From the NCBI GenBank assembly GCA_032173965.1, contig CM063292.1:8501001-8565000 (forward strand): a DNA stretch of 64,000 nucleotides, in the 5' to 3' direction. The translations under genes and the position numbers were made by a program. Of this stretch, positions 43,801-52,789 are shown piece by piece; position 1 is the first letter of the stretch; every line of letters begins with the position of its first letter. Source of the DNA: Sitta carolinensis. Lineage: Eukaryota; Chordata; Aves; Passeriformes; Sittidae. The notes under the pieces are model-generated. The model did no database searches, was not told where the DNA came from, and saw only the letters and a program-made list of their open reading frames with translations.

Positions 43801-46373
43801 AACCTCATACATCTCATGGAGATTGTTATTCATTCTGAGTAAAGGAAGAATAGTACTGTTACAAAAGGGAAGCAGACAAATGCACTGATAGTAATTTAAT
43901 TAATATTTTTATAGTTTAAAAGGTGAATTTTGATTTAAAAGAAAAACCTGCACTCTGTTGACATGTTTTAGAATGTCAGCTACCCTTTGGCCAAAGCAAT
44001 TCATAGAGTTAGAGGATGCTGATCAATTTTCTTTCTTAAAGGTTTTTAGAAAGCCACCTTGGAACGTTCTTCAACACTTCTTGGGAAAAGTATTTTCTTA
44101 TTTTCCTTTCAAATATAGCAAATTTTGTTTTTTTTTCATAGAGAGTGTGACTGCTACAATGGATTCTGGCATTTCTTCATTGCCTGCTTCAAAGCAGGCA
44201 CTGGATGACCCAGAGGAATTTGGACCAAAGTTGCCACCAGCTTTCTCTTCTGGTAGGTTCTGTAAGCAACTAGAGTGTAAATTCTGCACACTGAAATTGT
44301 ATATTAAATACAGATATCTCTGTAAAAAAAGGCATTTGTGAATAGTCCATCTACCTCTTAAGTGTGTGCTCTGTAAACTGGCATCAGGAAATGTTTTGCT
44401 GCCATACTGTGAGCCACCAACAGGAGCCTCTTTGCCTGGTTTGGTTTGAAGTCTAGAGAAATAATGATAAAAAATGGATGTGAAAATACAGGACAGCCTT
44501 GCAGTTTCATTTTTTAACAGACTGCAAAGGCATTTAATTACTCTAGGGGGTTTGTTGTTAACTCTCATTAGGTTAAAAGAAATACAGAATGTAATAACCA
44601 AGTTATCCTATTTTTGTTGGGATTTCTAAAAATTCTTTATGCATTTGCTTTGTACTTCAGGCACTACTTGGCAACAACAACCAGTGGTGCCAGCAGCTTT
44701 TCCTGGGCCTAGCAGGAAAGAAAAACATAGGAAAATCCGAGAGAGGCACAAGAGTAAGAAAGAACGCAAACGCAAAAAGGAAAAGGTATTAAGCTGAAAT
44801 ACTGATTTTTGATGTGTTGATTCTTTGATTCTGCCTTTCAAAACGTTTTATTATTTATGCTGGGTTGTAGAATAAATATATACTGGGATTAGAATTTAAG
44901 CAACAGAATTTCTCTTGATGTTTTGAAACCAGAAAATTATCCTGCTCTGCTGCTGCTTTTCCCATGTACACACGTGGACTGCAGGTGCAATGTTCAGTGT
45001 AGAGGAATCAGACACATTCTGGGAATTGCATTCATGGCTTATATACAAATAACTAATGAAACATCTCTTTTAGGGAGAGTTGAGTGCTTGGATTAAATGA
45101 ATTTTGGTTTATAATTTTTTTTCTCATTTTAGTCTGAGTAGTGGAAAAGAGTCATTGATAAGGGTTCTGTTTCAGTGAAGCTTTGAGTCCGTACTGAAAT
45201 TAACTTTTTTCTTTTGTTGCCGTTCAGAAAAATCCAAGTCTTTCACAAGGAGATAAAGGATTATTTCTGTTCTTTTTTGTAGAAAAAGAAGCATAAGAAG
45301 CAGAAGAACAAAGGCAAACACAAGAATAAGAAATCAGAAAAAGACAGCAGCTCAGACTCTCCAGATAGCAGTGACAGCCTTAGTGATGTGAATACCTCAG
45401 GCTTGTCACCTAAAGAGCTGCTGAGAAGGTAAGCAGAAAGGTTACTGCAACACCTGCAGACTTTACAGTGACTAACAAAAACATCAGCTTATGCCTTGTC
45501 ATTCTGGTGAACCTATTTGCAGGAAACTTGAATAAGGCGGTTTCTTTATGAAGATAAAACAGTGCTCACTTTGGTGAGGAAGGAGTACTAATATGAGACA
45601 TTTTAATCTAGGGGGTAAATTATTTTAGGATAGAAGCCTCTTAAGGTAAAGACCACTAAACACACAGGCCTAGCAGAGCTCATAGTTAAAGATGAATTAT
45701 ATTTTTTGAAGGTATTTTGAATTGGGAATAAAAATTGACCCAGTGCAGATGGAAATTCATATTTTCATTTATCTACTTCTCTTTACTTGGGAACATTGGA
45801 AGAAACATTGTCTGCTAGGATTCCATTCAGATAGATCTGATGTGTGATGCTTAAACTAGTCTGTGCTTCAGCAAGGGAAGTGAAGCAAGAACAATACTTG
45901 AGTATGAACATGTCTTCTAAATTTAGTCTGTGCTGGAGACTTAAGATAGTGCTAACAAAACTGTGAAACTCAGAAAAGCACATTGCACAATATTTTGCAC
46001 ACATGCTTGAAGCAAAGTAGGAACAAACATAGCTGTCTGTCTCTAGTACAGATCATAGTCAGCTTCAGAAATGTCCCTGAGGAACACTCACTGGATTGGC
46101 TTCAATAGCTACAATATGTTTTTATATTTTTGTATTTTGCATTTTGCACAAAACAGATTTCTTTGTACAAGCAGTTGTTTTGGAATCTTCACATTTGCAT
46201 GTCTCTCATCACTGAGAAAATGTTTTTATCTAATACAACTCAGATCTCTCTCTGAAACTGAGGTTTAAGAAAGTGCTCAGGTAATGAAATGTTCCTCCTG
46301 TGGTGTGTGACTGTTTAGTGTGACCTTTTCCCTTTTTTTCTTCCCTTTTAGATTAAAACAACTTCAGTATTGA
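31789..46373 (+). CDS. GPATCH1: GPATCH1 (G-patch domain-containing protein 1), complete, 20 coding exons
   Basis: GPATCH1 is a nuclear spliceosome-associated protein; its G-patch partners and stimulates a DEAH-box helicase (reported as DHX35 and its yeast counterpart). Exons: 31789-31864, 33015-33149, 33444-33529, 33922-34082, 34438-34535, 34668-34726, 35049-35294, 36069-36216, 36936-37015, 38001-38203, 38795-39082, 41007-41188, 41644-41771, 42039-42172, 42503-42672, 43293-43503, 44142-44252, 44661-44785, 45283-45428, 46352-46373. All introns are GT-AG and phases chain. The product is 936 residues if two single-base losses in exon 10 are treated as errors (human 931). The N-terminal GPATCH1-type conserved region is at about 30-150, the G-patch at about 153-199, an acidic/serine stretch near 755-775 and a Lys/Arg-rich tail at about 850-900. 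As given, exon 10 frameshifts to a stop at 38058-38060. Confidence 0.95.
31865..33014 (+). other. GPATCH1: GPATCH1 intron 1
   Basis: The first 450 bases are CpG-island sequence with a 68-bp tandem repeat listed separately; the rest is AT-rich with nothing recognisable. Confidence 0.7.
32059..32300. repeat. 68-bp GC-rich tandem repeat in GPATCH1 intron 1
   Basis: GCCGGCCCGG followed by CACGGGGCGATTCCCCGGGA recurs at 32101, 32169 and 32237 with exact 68-bp spacing; a shorter related copy precedes it from 32059. The units contain CCCGGTTCGCTGGGATGGCC. Confidence 0.9.
33015..33149 (+). CDS. GPATCH1: GPATCH1 coding exon 2
   Basis: Residues 26-71. Reads [20 protein letters not shown], then [20 protein letters not shown], the conserved N-terminal region of the family. 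Acceptor CTTGTAG, donor GAAG|GTCAGA. Confidence 0.96.
33444..33529 (+). CDS. GPATCH1: GPATCH1 coding exon 3
   Basis: Residues 71-99. Reads [20 protein letters not shown], then PEDFMDEE. Acceptor TTTAAAG, donor GAAGAG|GTGAAT, phase 0. Found by peptide match and phase; it is too short for a long ORF. Confidence 0.95.
33922..34082 (+). CDS. GPATCH1: GPATCH1 coding exon 4
   Basis: Residues 100-153. Reads [20 protein letters not shown], then [20 protein letters not shown] and [14 protein letters not shown]. Acceptor TTTCCAG, donor GCTAA|GTAAGT. Confidence 0.96.
34438..34535 (+). CDS. GPATCH1: GPATCH1 coding exon 5 (G-patch domain)
   Basis: Residues 153-186. Reads [20 protein letters not shown], then [12 protein letters not shown]. 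The hallmark aromatic/glycine pattern [10 protein letters not shown] is intact; this is the segment that contacts the partner helicase in this family. Acceptor CTTTTTAG, donor CCTG|GTGAGT. Confidence 0.97.
34668..34726 (+). CDS. GPATCH1: GPATCH1 coding exon 6
   Basis: Residues 186-205. Reads [19 protein letters not shown], nearly identical to human. 59 bp. Acceptor CTTACAG, donor TCTGAG|GTACTG. Confidence 0.95.
35049..35294 (+). CDS. GPATCH1: GPATCH1 coding exon 7
   Basis: Residues 206-287, 82 whole codons. Reads [20 protein letters not shown], with later [18 protein letters not shown]. Acceptor TGTACCAG, donor GGTCAG|GTAAGG. Confidence 0.96.
36069..36216 (+). CDS. GPATCH1: GPATCH1 coding exon 8
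   Basis: Residues 288-337. Reads [20 protein letters not shown], then [20 protein letters not shown], almost invariant in the family. Acceptor TGTTTTAG, donor AAAA|GTAAGA. Confidence 0.96.
36936..37015 (+). CDS. GPATCH1: GPATCH1 coding exon 9
   Basis: Residues 337-363. Reads [20 protein letters not shown], then APIK. Acceptor TTTTGCAG, donor ATCAAG|GTAAGC, ending in phase 0; this phase exposes the shift in exon 10. Confidence 0.94.
38001..38203 (+). CDS. GPATCH1: GPATCH1 coding exon 10, with two apparent 1-base losses
   Basis: Acceptor TCCCCCCCAG|GTTTATC, donor CTGAAAG|GTATTC. The exon should enter in phase 0 (VYPP), but the conserved [20 protein letters not shown] is one base out of frame after the seven-C run at 38007-38013. 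The conserved end [17 protein letters not shown] is a further base out after the five-C run at 38136-38140. One C added to each run gives a 69-residue segment that aligns to human without gaps and restores phase 1 into exon 11. As given, the frame stops at 38058-38060. Sequencing or assembly error is most likely; a real disrupted allele cannot be excluded. Confidence 0.88.
38795..39082 (+). CDS. GPATCH1: GPATCH1 coding exon 11
   Basis: Residues 432-528. Reads [20 protein letters not shown] and later [20 protein letters not shown]. Largest coding exon of the gene (288 bp). Acceptor CTTTAG, donor AAAAG|GTAAAA. Confidence 0.95.
41007..41188 (+). CDS. GPATCH1: GPATCH1 coding exon 12 (very GC-rich)
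   Basis: Residues 528-588. Reads [20 protein letters not shown], then [20 protein letters not shown] and [15 protein letters not shown]. Acceptor CCCGCAG|GG, donor CAAGAG|GTGAGT. Much richer in G+C and CpG than its AT-rich introns, and alanine-rich through GCC/GCG codons. Confidence 0.95.
41338..41605. repeat. 66-67 bp tandem repeat, four copies, with an internal hairpin
   Basis: Copies begin at about 41341, 41408, 41474 and 41540. The two middle copies contain GTGATGTGTTAAACATCAC, a perfect 7-bp inverted repeat with a 5-base loop; the outer copies have GTGATTTGTTAAACAGCAC, where the palindrome is imperfect. Located in GPATCH1 intron 12, just before exon 13. Confidence 0.93.
41644..41771 (+). 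CDS. GPATCH1: GPATCH1 coding exon 13
   Basis: Residues 589-631. Reads [20 protein letters not shown], then [11 protein letters not shown], near-identical to human. Acceptor TTTTTCAG, donor CTGA|GTAAGA. Confidence 0.96.
42039..42172 (+). CDS. GPATCH1: GPATCH1 coding exon 14
   Basis: Residues 631-676. Reads [20 protein letters not shown], then [20 protein letters not shown]. Acceptor CCCTCTAG, donor AACA|GTAAGT. Confidence 0.94.
42503..42672 (+). CDS. GPATCH1: GPATCH1 coding exon 15
   Basis: Residues 676-732. Reads [20 protein letters not shown], then [20 protein letters not shown]. Acceptor TGTTTTAG, donor ACTGAG|GTGAGT, phase 0. Confidence 0.94.
43293..43503 (+). CDS. GPATCH1: GPATCH1 coding exon 16 (acidic/serine-rich, tandem acceptor)
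   Basis: Residues 733-803. Reads [20 protein letters not shown], then an acidic S/E/D run ([12 protein letters not shown]). The acceptor is a NAGNAG tandem (TTTAGCAG|GGAGC): use of the first or second AG adds or drops one Gln without changing frame. Donor CAAG|GTAGTA. Confidence 0.92.
44142..44252 (+). CDS. GPATCH1: GPATCH1 coding exon 17
   Basis: Residues 803-840. Ends in [16 protein letters not shown], matching human REEFGPRLPPVF. Acceptor TTCATAG, donor TCTG|GTAGGT. Confidence 0.92.
44661..44785 (+). CDS. GPATCH1: GPATCH1 coding exon 18 (start of basic tail)
   Basis: Residues 840-881. Reads [20 protein letters not shown], then Lys/Arg-rich [20 protein letters not shown]. Acceptor CTTCAG, donor GAAAAG|GTATTA. 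Confidence 0.92.
45283..45428 (+). CDS. GPATCH1: GPATCH1 coding exon 19 (basic tail)
   Basis: Residues 882-930. Reads [20 protein letters not shown] (nuclear localisation-like), then [20 protein letters not shown] and SPKELLRR, equivalent to human SPQELLRR. Acceptor TTTGTAG, donor AGAAG|GTAAGC. Confidence 0.93.
46352..46373 (+). CDS. GPATCH1: GPATCH1 coding exon 20 (terminal, 7 codons and stop)
   Basis: Acceptor CCCTTTTAG; completes Arg and reads LKQLQY followed by TGA at 46371-46373. Human ends LKSLPLRRQ, so the C-terminus is slightly shorter. Confidence 0.9.
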
Positions 46374-46665
46374 AGAGATCTCTTGCATTCTTCAGTACTG
46401 TGTGACTTGATCTCAAATATTTGATCTCCTCCATGATGGTAGATCAGTGGTGTATAATGTGAAGCACTATAGATACAGTATTCATATTGAATTTCTTGGA
46501 AAATAAATGTGCATATGTTTATTTTATGTTTCCTGAGTTCAAAATGTATGGATTGTAGAATATTGAAAAGACCCCTTTCTGAGCATAATAATCTGAAGTG
46601 CTGCAGGCTCTGTTTAATTAAATGAAGCATTTTAATAAACTTTATTATTACAAATAAGTTTTGTA
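46374..46665 (+). other. GPATCH1: GPATCH1 3' UTR with two poly(A) signals
   Basis: AT-rich sequence after the stop with AATAAA at 46502-46507 and 46634-46639; the second, followed by a T-rich stretch, is the more likely main cleavage signal. Exact ends are inferred. Confidence 0.65.
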
Positions 46666-46892
46666 TAGTGATAATTTCTCATGCCTAGGACCTCTGAGAC
46701 ACTGGAGAGTAAGTGTCAGTCTGAGTTAAGTTAGGAAGTTAAAACTGAAGCAATGTAAAATCTTTATTAGGTGCAAGTATTTTTATTGAATCAAATACTG
46801 AATTTCACATTGCAGTTTTTGAGTGTCCAGCTGTTACTTTTCCCTCTCCAAATTGTACAACATTTACTATAGGAGCTCTAAACCAATAACCT

Positions 46893-46975
46893 TTGATAGA
46901 ATCACAGAATTTGCTGAGTTGGAAGGGACCCATCAGGATCATCAAGCCCAGATTCTGGCCCTGCACAGTTCATCT
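46893..46975 (-). mobile_element. CR1 LINE 3'-end fragment
   Basis: AGAATCACAGAATTTGCTGA then GTTGGAAGGGACCCATCAGG ATC... is the complement of the well-known CR1 3' end, so the element is on the minus strand and heavily truncated. Confidence 0.85.
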
Positions 46976-47176
46976 CACATAAATTACTATGGCTAATGAG
47001 CTAAAAGAGTATGTATAAATATAAACTGCCTCATTTCATGCACTTACAAAGCAAAGTGTCCATGCTACTTTTTGTCCACAATTGCCATATTGTAGAATAA
47101 GTTAAATATGAGCCATGAAATACTGCTGGAGCCTGGAGCCCTGGCAGGAGCTGTGGATTCAGGTGCTCTGGGGAGG

Positions 47177-47263
47177 GCTGGGGGCTGCCCTGGTGAGAAG
47201 CTCTGTCACTGTTCATGGTTAATGCTGGGGGCTGCCCTGGTGAGAAGCTCTGTCACTTTGTGT
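47177..47263. repeat. 47-bp tandem duplication at the LTR insertion site
   Basis: GCTGGGGGCTGCCCTGGTGA followed by GAAGCTCTGTCACT starts at 47177 and again at 47224. The second copy is interrupted by the adjacent LTR; its continuation (CATGGTTAATGCTG) reappears on the far side at 47604. Confidence 0.85.
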
Positions 47264-47597
47264 GTCATTGTGGGTGAGTGACAAATGACACAAACCTCGT
47301 TTATGAAAACTTCATCTGACTCCAATCTTTATTCAAAGCCTGACTCTTTTATCTATCTTCTCGAGCAGGCCATCTCACTGGGCAGAAGAGTGCCAGAACT
47401 CTTCATCCCACTGGCCTAAACCAAGAGACAGAGAGAAGTCCATCCCACAGACAGGAATCCAACACATCACTCTTGTTACAGTAACACTGGCAATGTTTAT
47501 GTCAAACCTGTGAGAACAGGTCTTCCTGAACCAAAACACCACGAAGAAACTGAGTCTAGAAACTCAGAAACTTCAGGCCCAGGAGCCTCAGACTACA
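47263..47597 (-). mobile_element. Solo LTR of an endogenous retrovirus, with target-site duplication
   Basis: About 335 bp, minus strand, starting TGTAGTCTGAGG and ending ATGACA. It has TATA-like GATAGATAAAAGAG and GAATAAA before a short U5. CTTTGTG occurs directly on both sides (47256-47262 and 47598-47604), consistent with a 6-7 bp target duplication. Same family as the LTR at 413-742. No internal retroviral genes are present. Confidence 0.85.
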
Positions 47598-47604
47598 CTT
47601 TGTG

Positions 47605-49760
47605 CATGGTTAATGCTGCTGGCAGCTGGTGTTTGTTAGCTCTGCTCACACAAACACCTGCATGGCAGTCACCAGCAAACTCCCAAATGAGTGAAGACAA
47701 GACTTTGCAAAATATCTTTGCAAAAATTTTAACAGTCTTGGCTAAGAGCTGGATGTGCTGTGTTTTGATGGGCCAGAAACACAGACAGTGTTTGAAAGGC
47801 TTGGGAGACTTCATGAGATTCAACAAGTATTTTTTTTTTTTAAGAGGAAGAGTCTTAAAACAAACCTCCGGAAAAATAAAAACACAGCTCCCATCCGTCA
47901 GCAGTTTTTTTCCTCAGATTGGGTAAATGTGCTCCAAGGTAGTACCAAGCATGTGAACTTGCTCAGTGCAGTGGAACTCTGGAATTCAGGATACACTTTC
48001 TCCTACAATTCCTTCTTTCACACTCCCCCTCGTGGACTGAACTCTCCAGTTGAAAGCAAATGTCTGTGCTGAGCAGAGTGTAGGCATTGCATCTGCCATA
48101 CATTGAGCCATGACTTAATCCAGAATGGGTAATGTGCATTAATGTCACATGAATTCAGATGAAATAACTCAATAAAGTATCTAAAATGTGGATTTCCTGC
48201 TGTGCAGGGCTAGGTTTCTACCATAACCAGAAGCTTTTCCAGGCATACTGAAAAGGCCCAGGAAGCCCTAAAGCATAAAAAGTCCAGACAAGGTTCAGCT
48301 TAGCAGCATTGTGTTAGCCAAGAGCTGTAGGTGGCTAGCTCAAAGAAACCAGGAAATGTAGGAAACCAGGGAACAGTCACCTCTTTCAATGGCATGTGCC
48401 AACTGTAAAGATATATTGTAGACTGGAGATATAAAAAGAAGTGTCTCAGTGTGTTAGTCATGACACACAGTTTAATAACTGTCAGGCTGACAGTTCCAAA
48501 CTTTCCTGCTTTGTCTGAACTCAGAACTGGAACTCTTATTTTTCTGTCTGCAGAGAAATGCTATTCAGCTCTCTTACATATAAGTAACCTGAAATCAAGA
48601 CCAGAAAATAAGAAGAGAATCCATTTTTTTAAAGTATAGTAGATCCTTGAATGTTCTTTTTGCTGAAAAGGCTCTAATGTGCCACTTGCTCAGTGTCTAA
48701 TTTCTGCTGAAGAAATTCTATCTCTGTAATTTTTTACTAAGGAAGTTTTCTTTAACACTTGTTGAGCAATACTTACTTTTCAGAATCTATCTAAAATTAT
48801 TTCCCTGATTATTGGGAACTTTCTGACTGCAATGTATAGGCAAATATATTATGTAAAATATATTAAGTCAAGCCAAATTTCCTCCCCTGCAGGAAGAGCT
48901 GAAGCAATTAGACTTCAGGAGAGTATGGTGGGTTTGGATCATGGGGGACTAGGGCAGCCCTGGCAATTTTCACTCTGGCATTCTCTTTTTTTCCCTTTGT
49001 AAAAGTAGATACCAAATGACTGGCTGTACTGAGAAAGCATTTGAAGTTCTTCTTGACAACAAACAGTATCTCTGTGAGCTGACAGTGCACATACCTTTTG
49101 GAAAACAAAGATTAATAGTGCATGCAGCAGACAGACTGGGTAAGTCTAGAAGGGCAGTTTTCACTGCAAGACTTTTGACTCGACAGAACAAGAACACACA
49201 GTAGCTTTGATCTTTTTTTTCCTTTGATCTTAGAGACATTCCTAATAATTCTGGTGTCAGTACATTGACACACACTGAGAAAATAAGTGAAAAAGTGAAA
49301 AATGAGTTTACTTTCAAGTTTTGTCTGTTATCAAGAGCTGCCAAGTCAGCAGGATAGCTCCTTCCAGTGAAAGTCCATGAGAGGGAGCAGCTCTAGGTCT
49401 GACACTTGGTGTCAAAAAGGGCAGTTACAGTCAGAGCTGCAAGGTTTAATTCTCATATTGAAGACAAATGAAAACACATCATGAAGGAGTTTATGTTGCC
49501 TACTTTCTGACTGATCCTAAAATCTCTTTGTACTTGCACAAACAACAATCTGATTGAAGTACTTGGGTTAATCATGGAAAAGGAAGATGGTTTACCTAGG
49601 TGAAGATGTGATGACTGATCCTGTGATACTCTGAAATGTGAGTTACTCTGCACATCAGCAGTCATGGGTTTCTGTGGTAGATGCTTACAGTCAGGTGGGC
49701 ACCATAATCCTTTTGTAAATTTTGATTAATATTTTTATTTGTTTTACTAAAGAACTTAAT
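47605..49760. other. Intergenic, nothing recognised
   Basis: AT-rich sequence with short chance frames. No CR1, LTR, RNA gene or conserved exon was recognised. Confidence 0.55.
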
Positions 49761-49764
49761 TGAC

Positions 49765-50330
49765 ACATAGAATAGTTTGGGTTGGAAGGAGCCTTAAATC
49801 TCATGCAGTTCCAACCCCCCTTCCATGGACAGGGACCCCTCCCAGTGTCCCACACTGCTCCAAGCCCATCCAACCTGGCCTTGGGCACTGCCAGGGATCC
49901 AGGGGCAGCCCCAGCTGCTCTGGGCACCCTGTGCCAGGGCTGCCCACCCTGCCAGCAGAGAACTTCCTCCTAATACCCAATCTAAACCTACCCTCTTCCA
50001 GTTTGAAGCCATTTGCCCTTTTCCTGTCACTCCAGGCCCATGTAAATTGTCTCTCTCCATCTTTCTTGCAGGCTCCCTTCAGGTACTGGAAAGGCACAGT
50101 TGGGTCACCCCAAAGCTTCTCCAGGCTGAACAATCCCCATGATCTCAGTCTTTCCAAGCATTAGAGCTGTCCAGCCCTCTGATCATCCTGGTGGCCTCCT
50201 CTGGAGCTGACCATGCCCTCCCTGTGCTGAGGACCCCAGAGCTGAGCAGTCCTCCAGATGGGATCTCACCAGAGCAGAGAGCAGGATCACCTCCCTTGAC
50301 CTGCTGGCCACGCTGCTCCTGATGCTTTAC
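49765..50330 (-). mobile_element. CR1 LINE, 3' portion (about 565 bp)
   Basis: Begins AGAATAGTTTGGGTTGGAAG and continues through CCAACCTGGCCTTGGGCACT, TTTCTTGCAGGCTCCCTTCA and CCAGAGCTGAGCAGTCCTCC to CTGCTGGCCACGCTGCTCCT, all landmarks of the CR1 3' region read in complement. Element orientation is minus and 5'-truncated. Frames inside it are broken remnants. Confidence 0.93.
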
Positions 50331-50529
50331 TGCAAAGCTTTATTTATGGATTAGGACTGCATTATGCTTTGAGTGTTGTCCAGATAGAAGAGAAGATAGC
50401 CCTTTTCCTGAAATCACTTCAAACACTGCCTGTAACAGGGTAAGCAGATAGAAGGTGATGGAGAAGCACAATACCCTCAGGTTTCCCCATGGGAGGCTTA
50501 ATTTGGATACTTGAAAAAAATTCTTCATG

Positions 50530-50705
50530 GAAAGACTTGTACCAGGCCAGCCAGGGCAGTGGTGTCATCATCCCAGAGGGATCCAAAGGCAGGGACTGTA
50601 AATGTGGCACTAAGGGGTTTAGTGGTAGACCTGGCAGCAGCAGGTCATTGGCTGAACTTCATCACCTTAGAGGTCTTTTCCAACCAAAATGATTCTGTGA
50701 TAAAT
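50530..50705 (+). mobile_element. CR1 LINE 3'-end fragment
   Basis: Reads towards TTAGAGGTCTTTTCCAACCA then AAATGATTCTGTGAT, the CR1 3' terminus in plus orientation, preceded by GGCACTAAGGGGTTTAGTGG typical of the CR1 3' UTR. Confidence 0.85.
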
Positions 50706-51139
50706 GAGCCACTGAGATGAGGATGAGTCCTCATCTCAGCACTTCAGCAGTCTGTTGATTGCTGCTGTGTCAAAACAAAATGGTGTTTAAGTGGTGATGC
50801 CCTAAGTTTTAGCTTTTATGTTTCCTGATTCTGTACTGCATTAGTGTATAACTCTGCACTCCATATAAAGTGTTAGCAAGCTCTCTTCACATTTTGGTCA
50901 GCAAAAACAATCCTTCCAGGCCTGAGAACCACGGCCACCATCTGCCTCAGACCCCGAAAAGTACAAACAAAAGTGAATTGGGGGGGAAGCAACCCGGGAA
51001 TATGACTCCATTACCTGAAGCTATAATGGGACAATTAGCCTCTGATATGCAAATAGACCCAACAAATCCTCTGAGAAACTCATGACCATCACCCATCTTG
51101 GGTGTTGTCTCTGCAAGGCTTTTGCACTGCCCAAGATGA

Positions 51140-51647
51140 ATCTATTGAGGGTGAAAGGAAAAGGGACTTGTCTTTACAAACTGTGGGTCTGTGGGTAGAT
51201 AAAAGCAGCACTGAGTGAGAAAAGAAACAATGGGAAGGATTCCACTGATTGATAAATGGAATGAGAGAGATTTGTCTTTACAAACAAACTGTAGGTTTGC
51301 TGATAAATAAATTGGATACTGAGAGATGAAAGAAACAATGGGAAGAACCATAAAGAATTCCACTAATTAACAGAAGGAAAAGAAAAAGGGGGGTTATACA
51401 TTAGAAGGGGGTCTCTGGTATCAGGTGTTTGGGCAGTCTGTGCCTCTCAAGTACCTCAGCCAGTGGGGAAAGAGAGAGGGAGATGGGCTGGGAAATTGGG
51501 ATAAAAAGGAGGCTGTGTCCTCCAAAAATGGGAGAGACCCCAGGGGAATGCCCCATGGCCTCTCCCTTTATTTAAATAAAGTTACAGGACTCCTCGTCTC
51601 CTTCATGGATATAAACCTCTGGTGTTTGTGGATTAATTTTCCTGACA
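51140..51647 (+). mobile_element. LTR (endogenous retrovirus), left arm of an inverted pair
   Basis: About 500 bp ending TTTTCCTGACA. It carries a TATA-like GGGATAAAAAGGAGG near 51500 and AATAAA at 51575-51580. The U3 part has two divergent copies of a roughly 100-bp motif containing TTTGTCTTTACAAAC and GAAACAATGGGAAG. It is the reverse complement of 52003-52500. The 5' boundary is approximate. Confidence 0.8.
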
Positions 51648-52002
51648 AAGGCCTTTAATATATACCTGCTTTATCATTTTAACTCTGTCTAGCCTCTGTT
51701 CTAGGTAGTCACTCCAAGGCATCAGTGGGGTTTTCTATTAAGAGAGAGATTTCCAGTTATTTATAGGTGATAGGTTTATATAGGTGAATCCTTCAAAACA
51801 TGAAGGACAGCAAAGGGAACCCCATAAATTTTGAAAATGTAACAACTAAGTGACAAAGACTGGCATCAGGGTTAAGGCAGAAGGGAGATGAATATCTGAG
51901 AATAAATCACAGAGCTTTGTATTTGAAGACAAGAGCTTGTATTTGTGACTGACAATGAGGAATCAATGAAGAAACAGAACGAAGGACATAGACATTGAAG
52001 AG

Positions 52003-52500
52003 TGTCAGGAAAATTAATCCACAAGTACCAGAGGTTTATGTCCCAAAAGGAGACAGAGGAGCCCTGTAACTTTATTCAAATAAAAGGAGAGGCCACAGGG
52101 CATTCCCCTGGGGTCTCTCCCATTTTTGGAGGACACAGCCTCCTTTTTATCCCAATTTCCCAGCCCCATCTCCCTCTCTCTTTCCCCACTGGCTGTGGTA
52201 CTTGAGAGGCACAGGCTTCCCAAAATGCCTGATACTCAGATTCCCCTCTAATCAATAACCCTTCCTTTACATTTTTAATTCTTATGGAATTTATGGTTTC
52301 TCCCCATTGTTTATTTCATCTTTCAATACCCAGTTTCATTTATCAGCAAATCTAGAGTTTGTTTGTAAAGGCAAATATCTTTTTTCCATTCATCAATCAG
52401 TGGATTGTTTCCTTTGTGTCTCAGTGCTGGTTTTATCTACCAGCAGACCCACAGCTTGTTGGTAAAGACAAATCCCTCATTCCTCTCAGAACCAAGGCAC
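52003..52500 (-). mobile_element. LTR (endogenous retrovirus), right arm of an inverted pair
   Basis: Reverse-complement copy of the LTR at 51140-51647, beginning TGTCAGGAAAATTAATCCAC in plus coordinates. Shares CCCATTTTTGGAGGACACAG and GGTACTTGAGAGGCACAG. The 355 bp between the arms has no recognisable retroviral gene. Confidence 0.8.
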
Positions 52501-52789
52501 TGGAGGAGTGCTGCACACTGATACAAGTATAAGTACTTGTGAAGAAATGATGTTGCAACAACTGATGCAGAAAGGGCAGGCCTTGAGAGCCTGAGTTTTA
52601 ATTATGTGAATGAAAAGCCACACAATTTATGAAGAAAGACTTGCTAGGATTTAGGTATGATCATGGATGTAAGAGTCTAAGGAGAACTCAAAAGAAATTT
52701 CTGGTGAAAACTTGTGAGAGGAAGGAGATAAATAGAAGTCTGTGTGTGATAGGGGAAGAACTCTATTTTAGTTGATAATAAAAAGAAAG

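Larger units (their letters stand above)
35295..46351 (+). other. GPATCH1: GPATCH1 introns 7-19, non-coding content
   Basis: AT-rich introns between the listed exons. Long ones are 35295-36068, 37016-38000, 39083-41006, 42673-43292 and 45429-46351. A 66-bp tandem repeat sits at 41338-41605 (intron 12). I recognise no embedded RNA gene. Confidence 0.65.
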
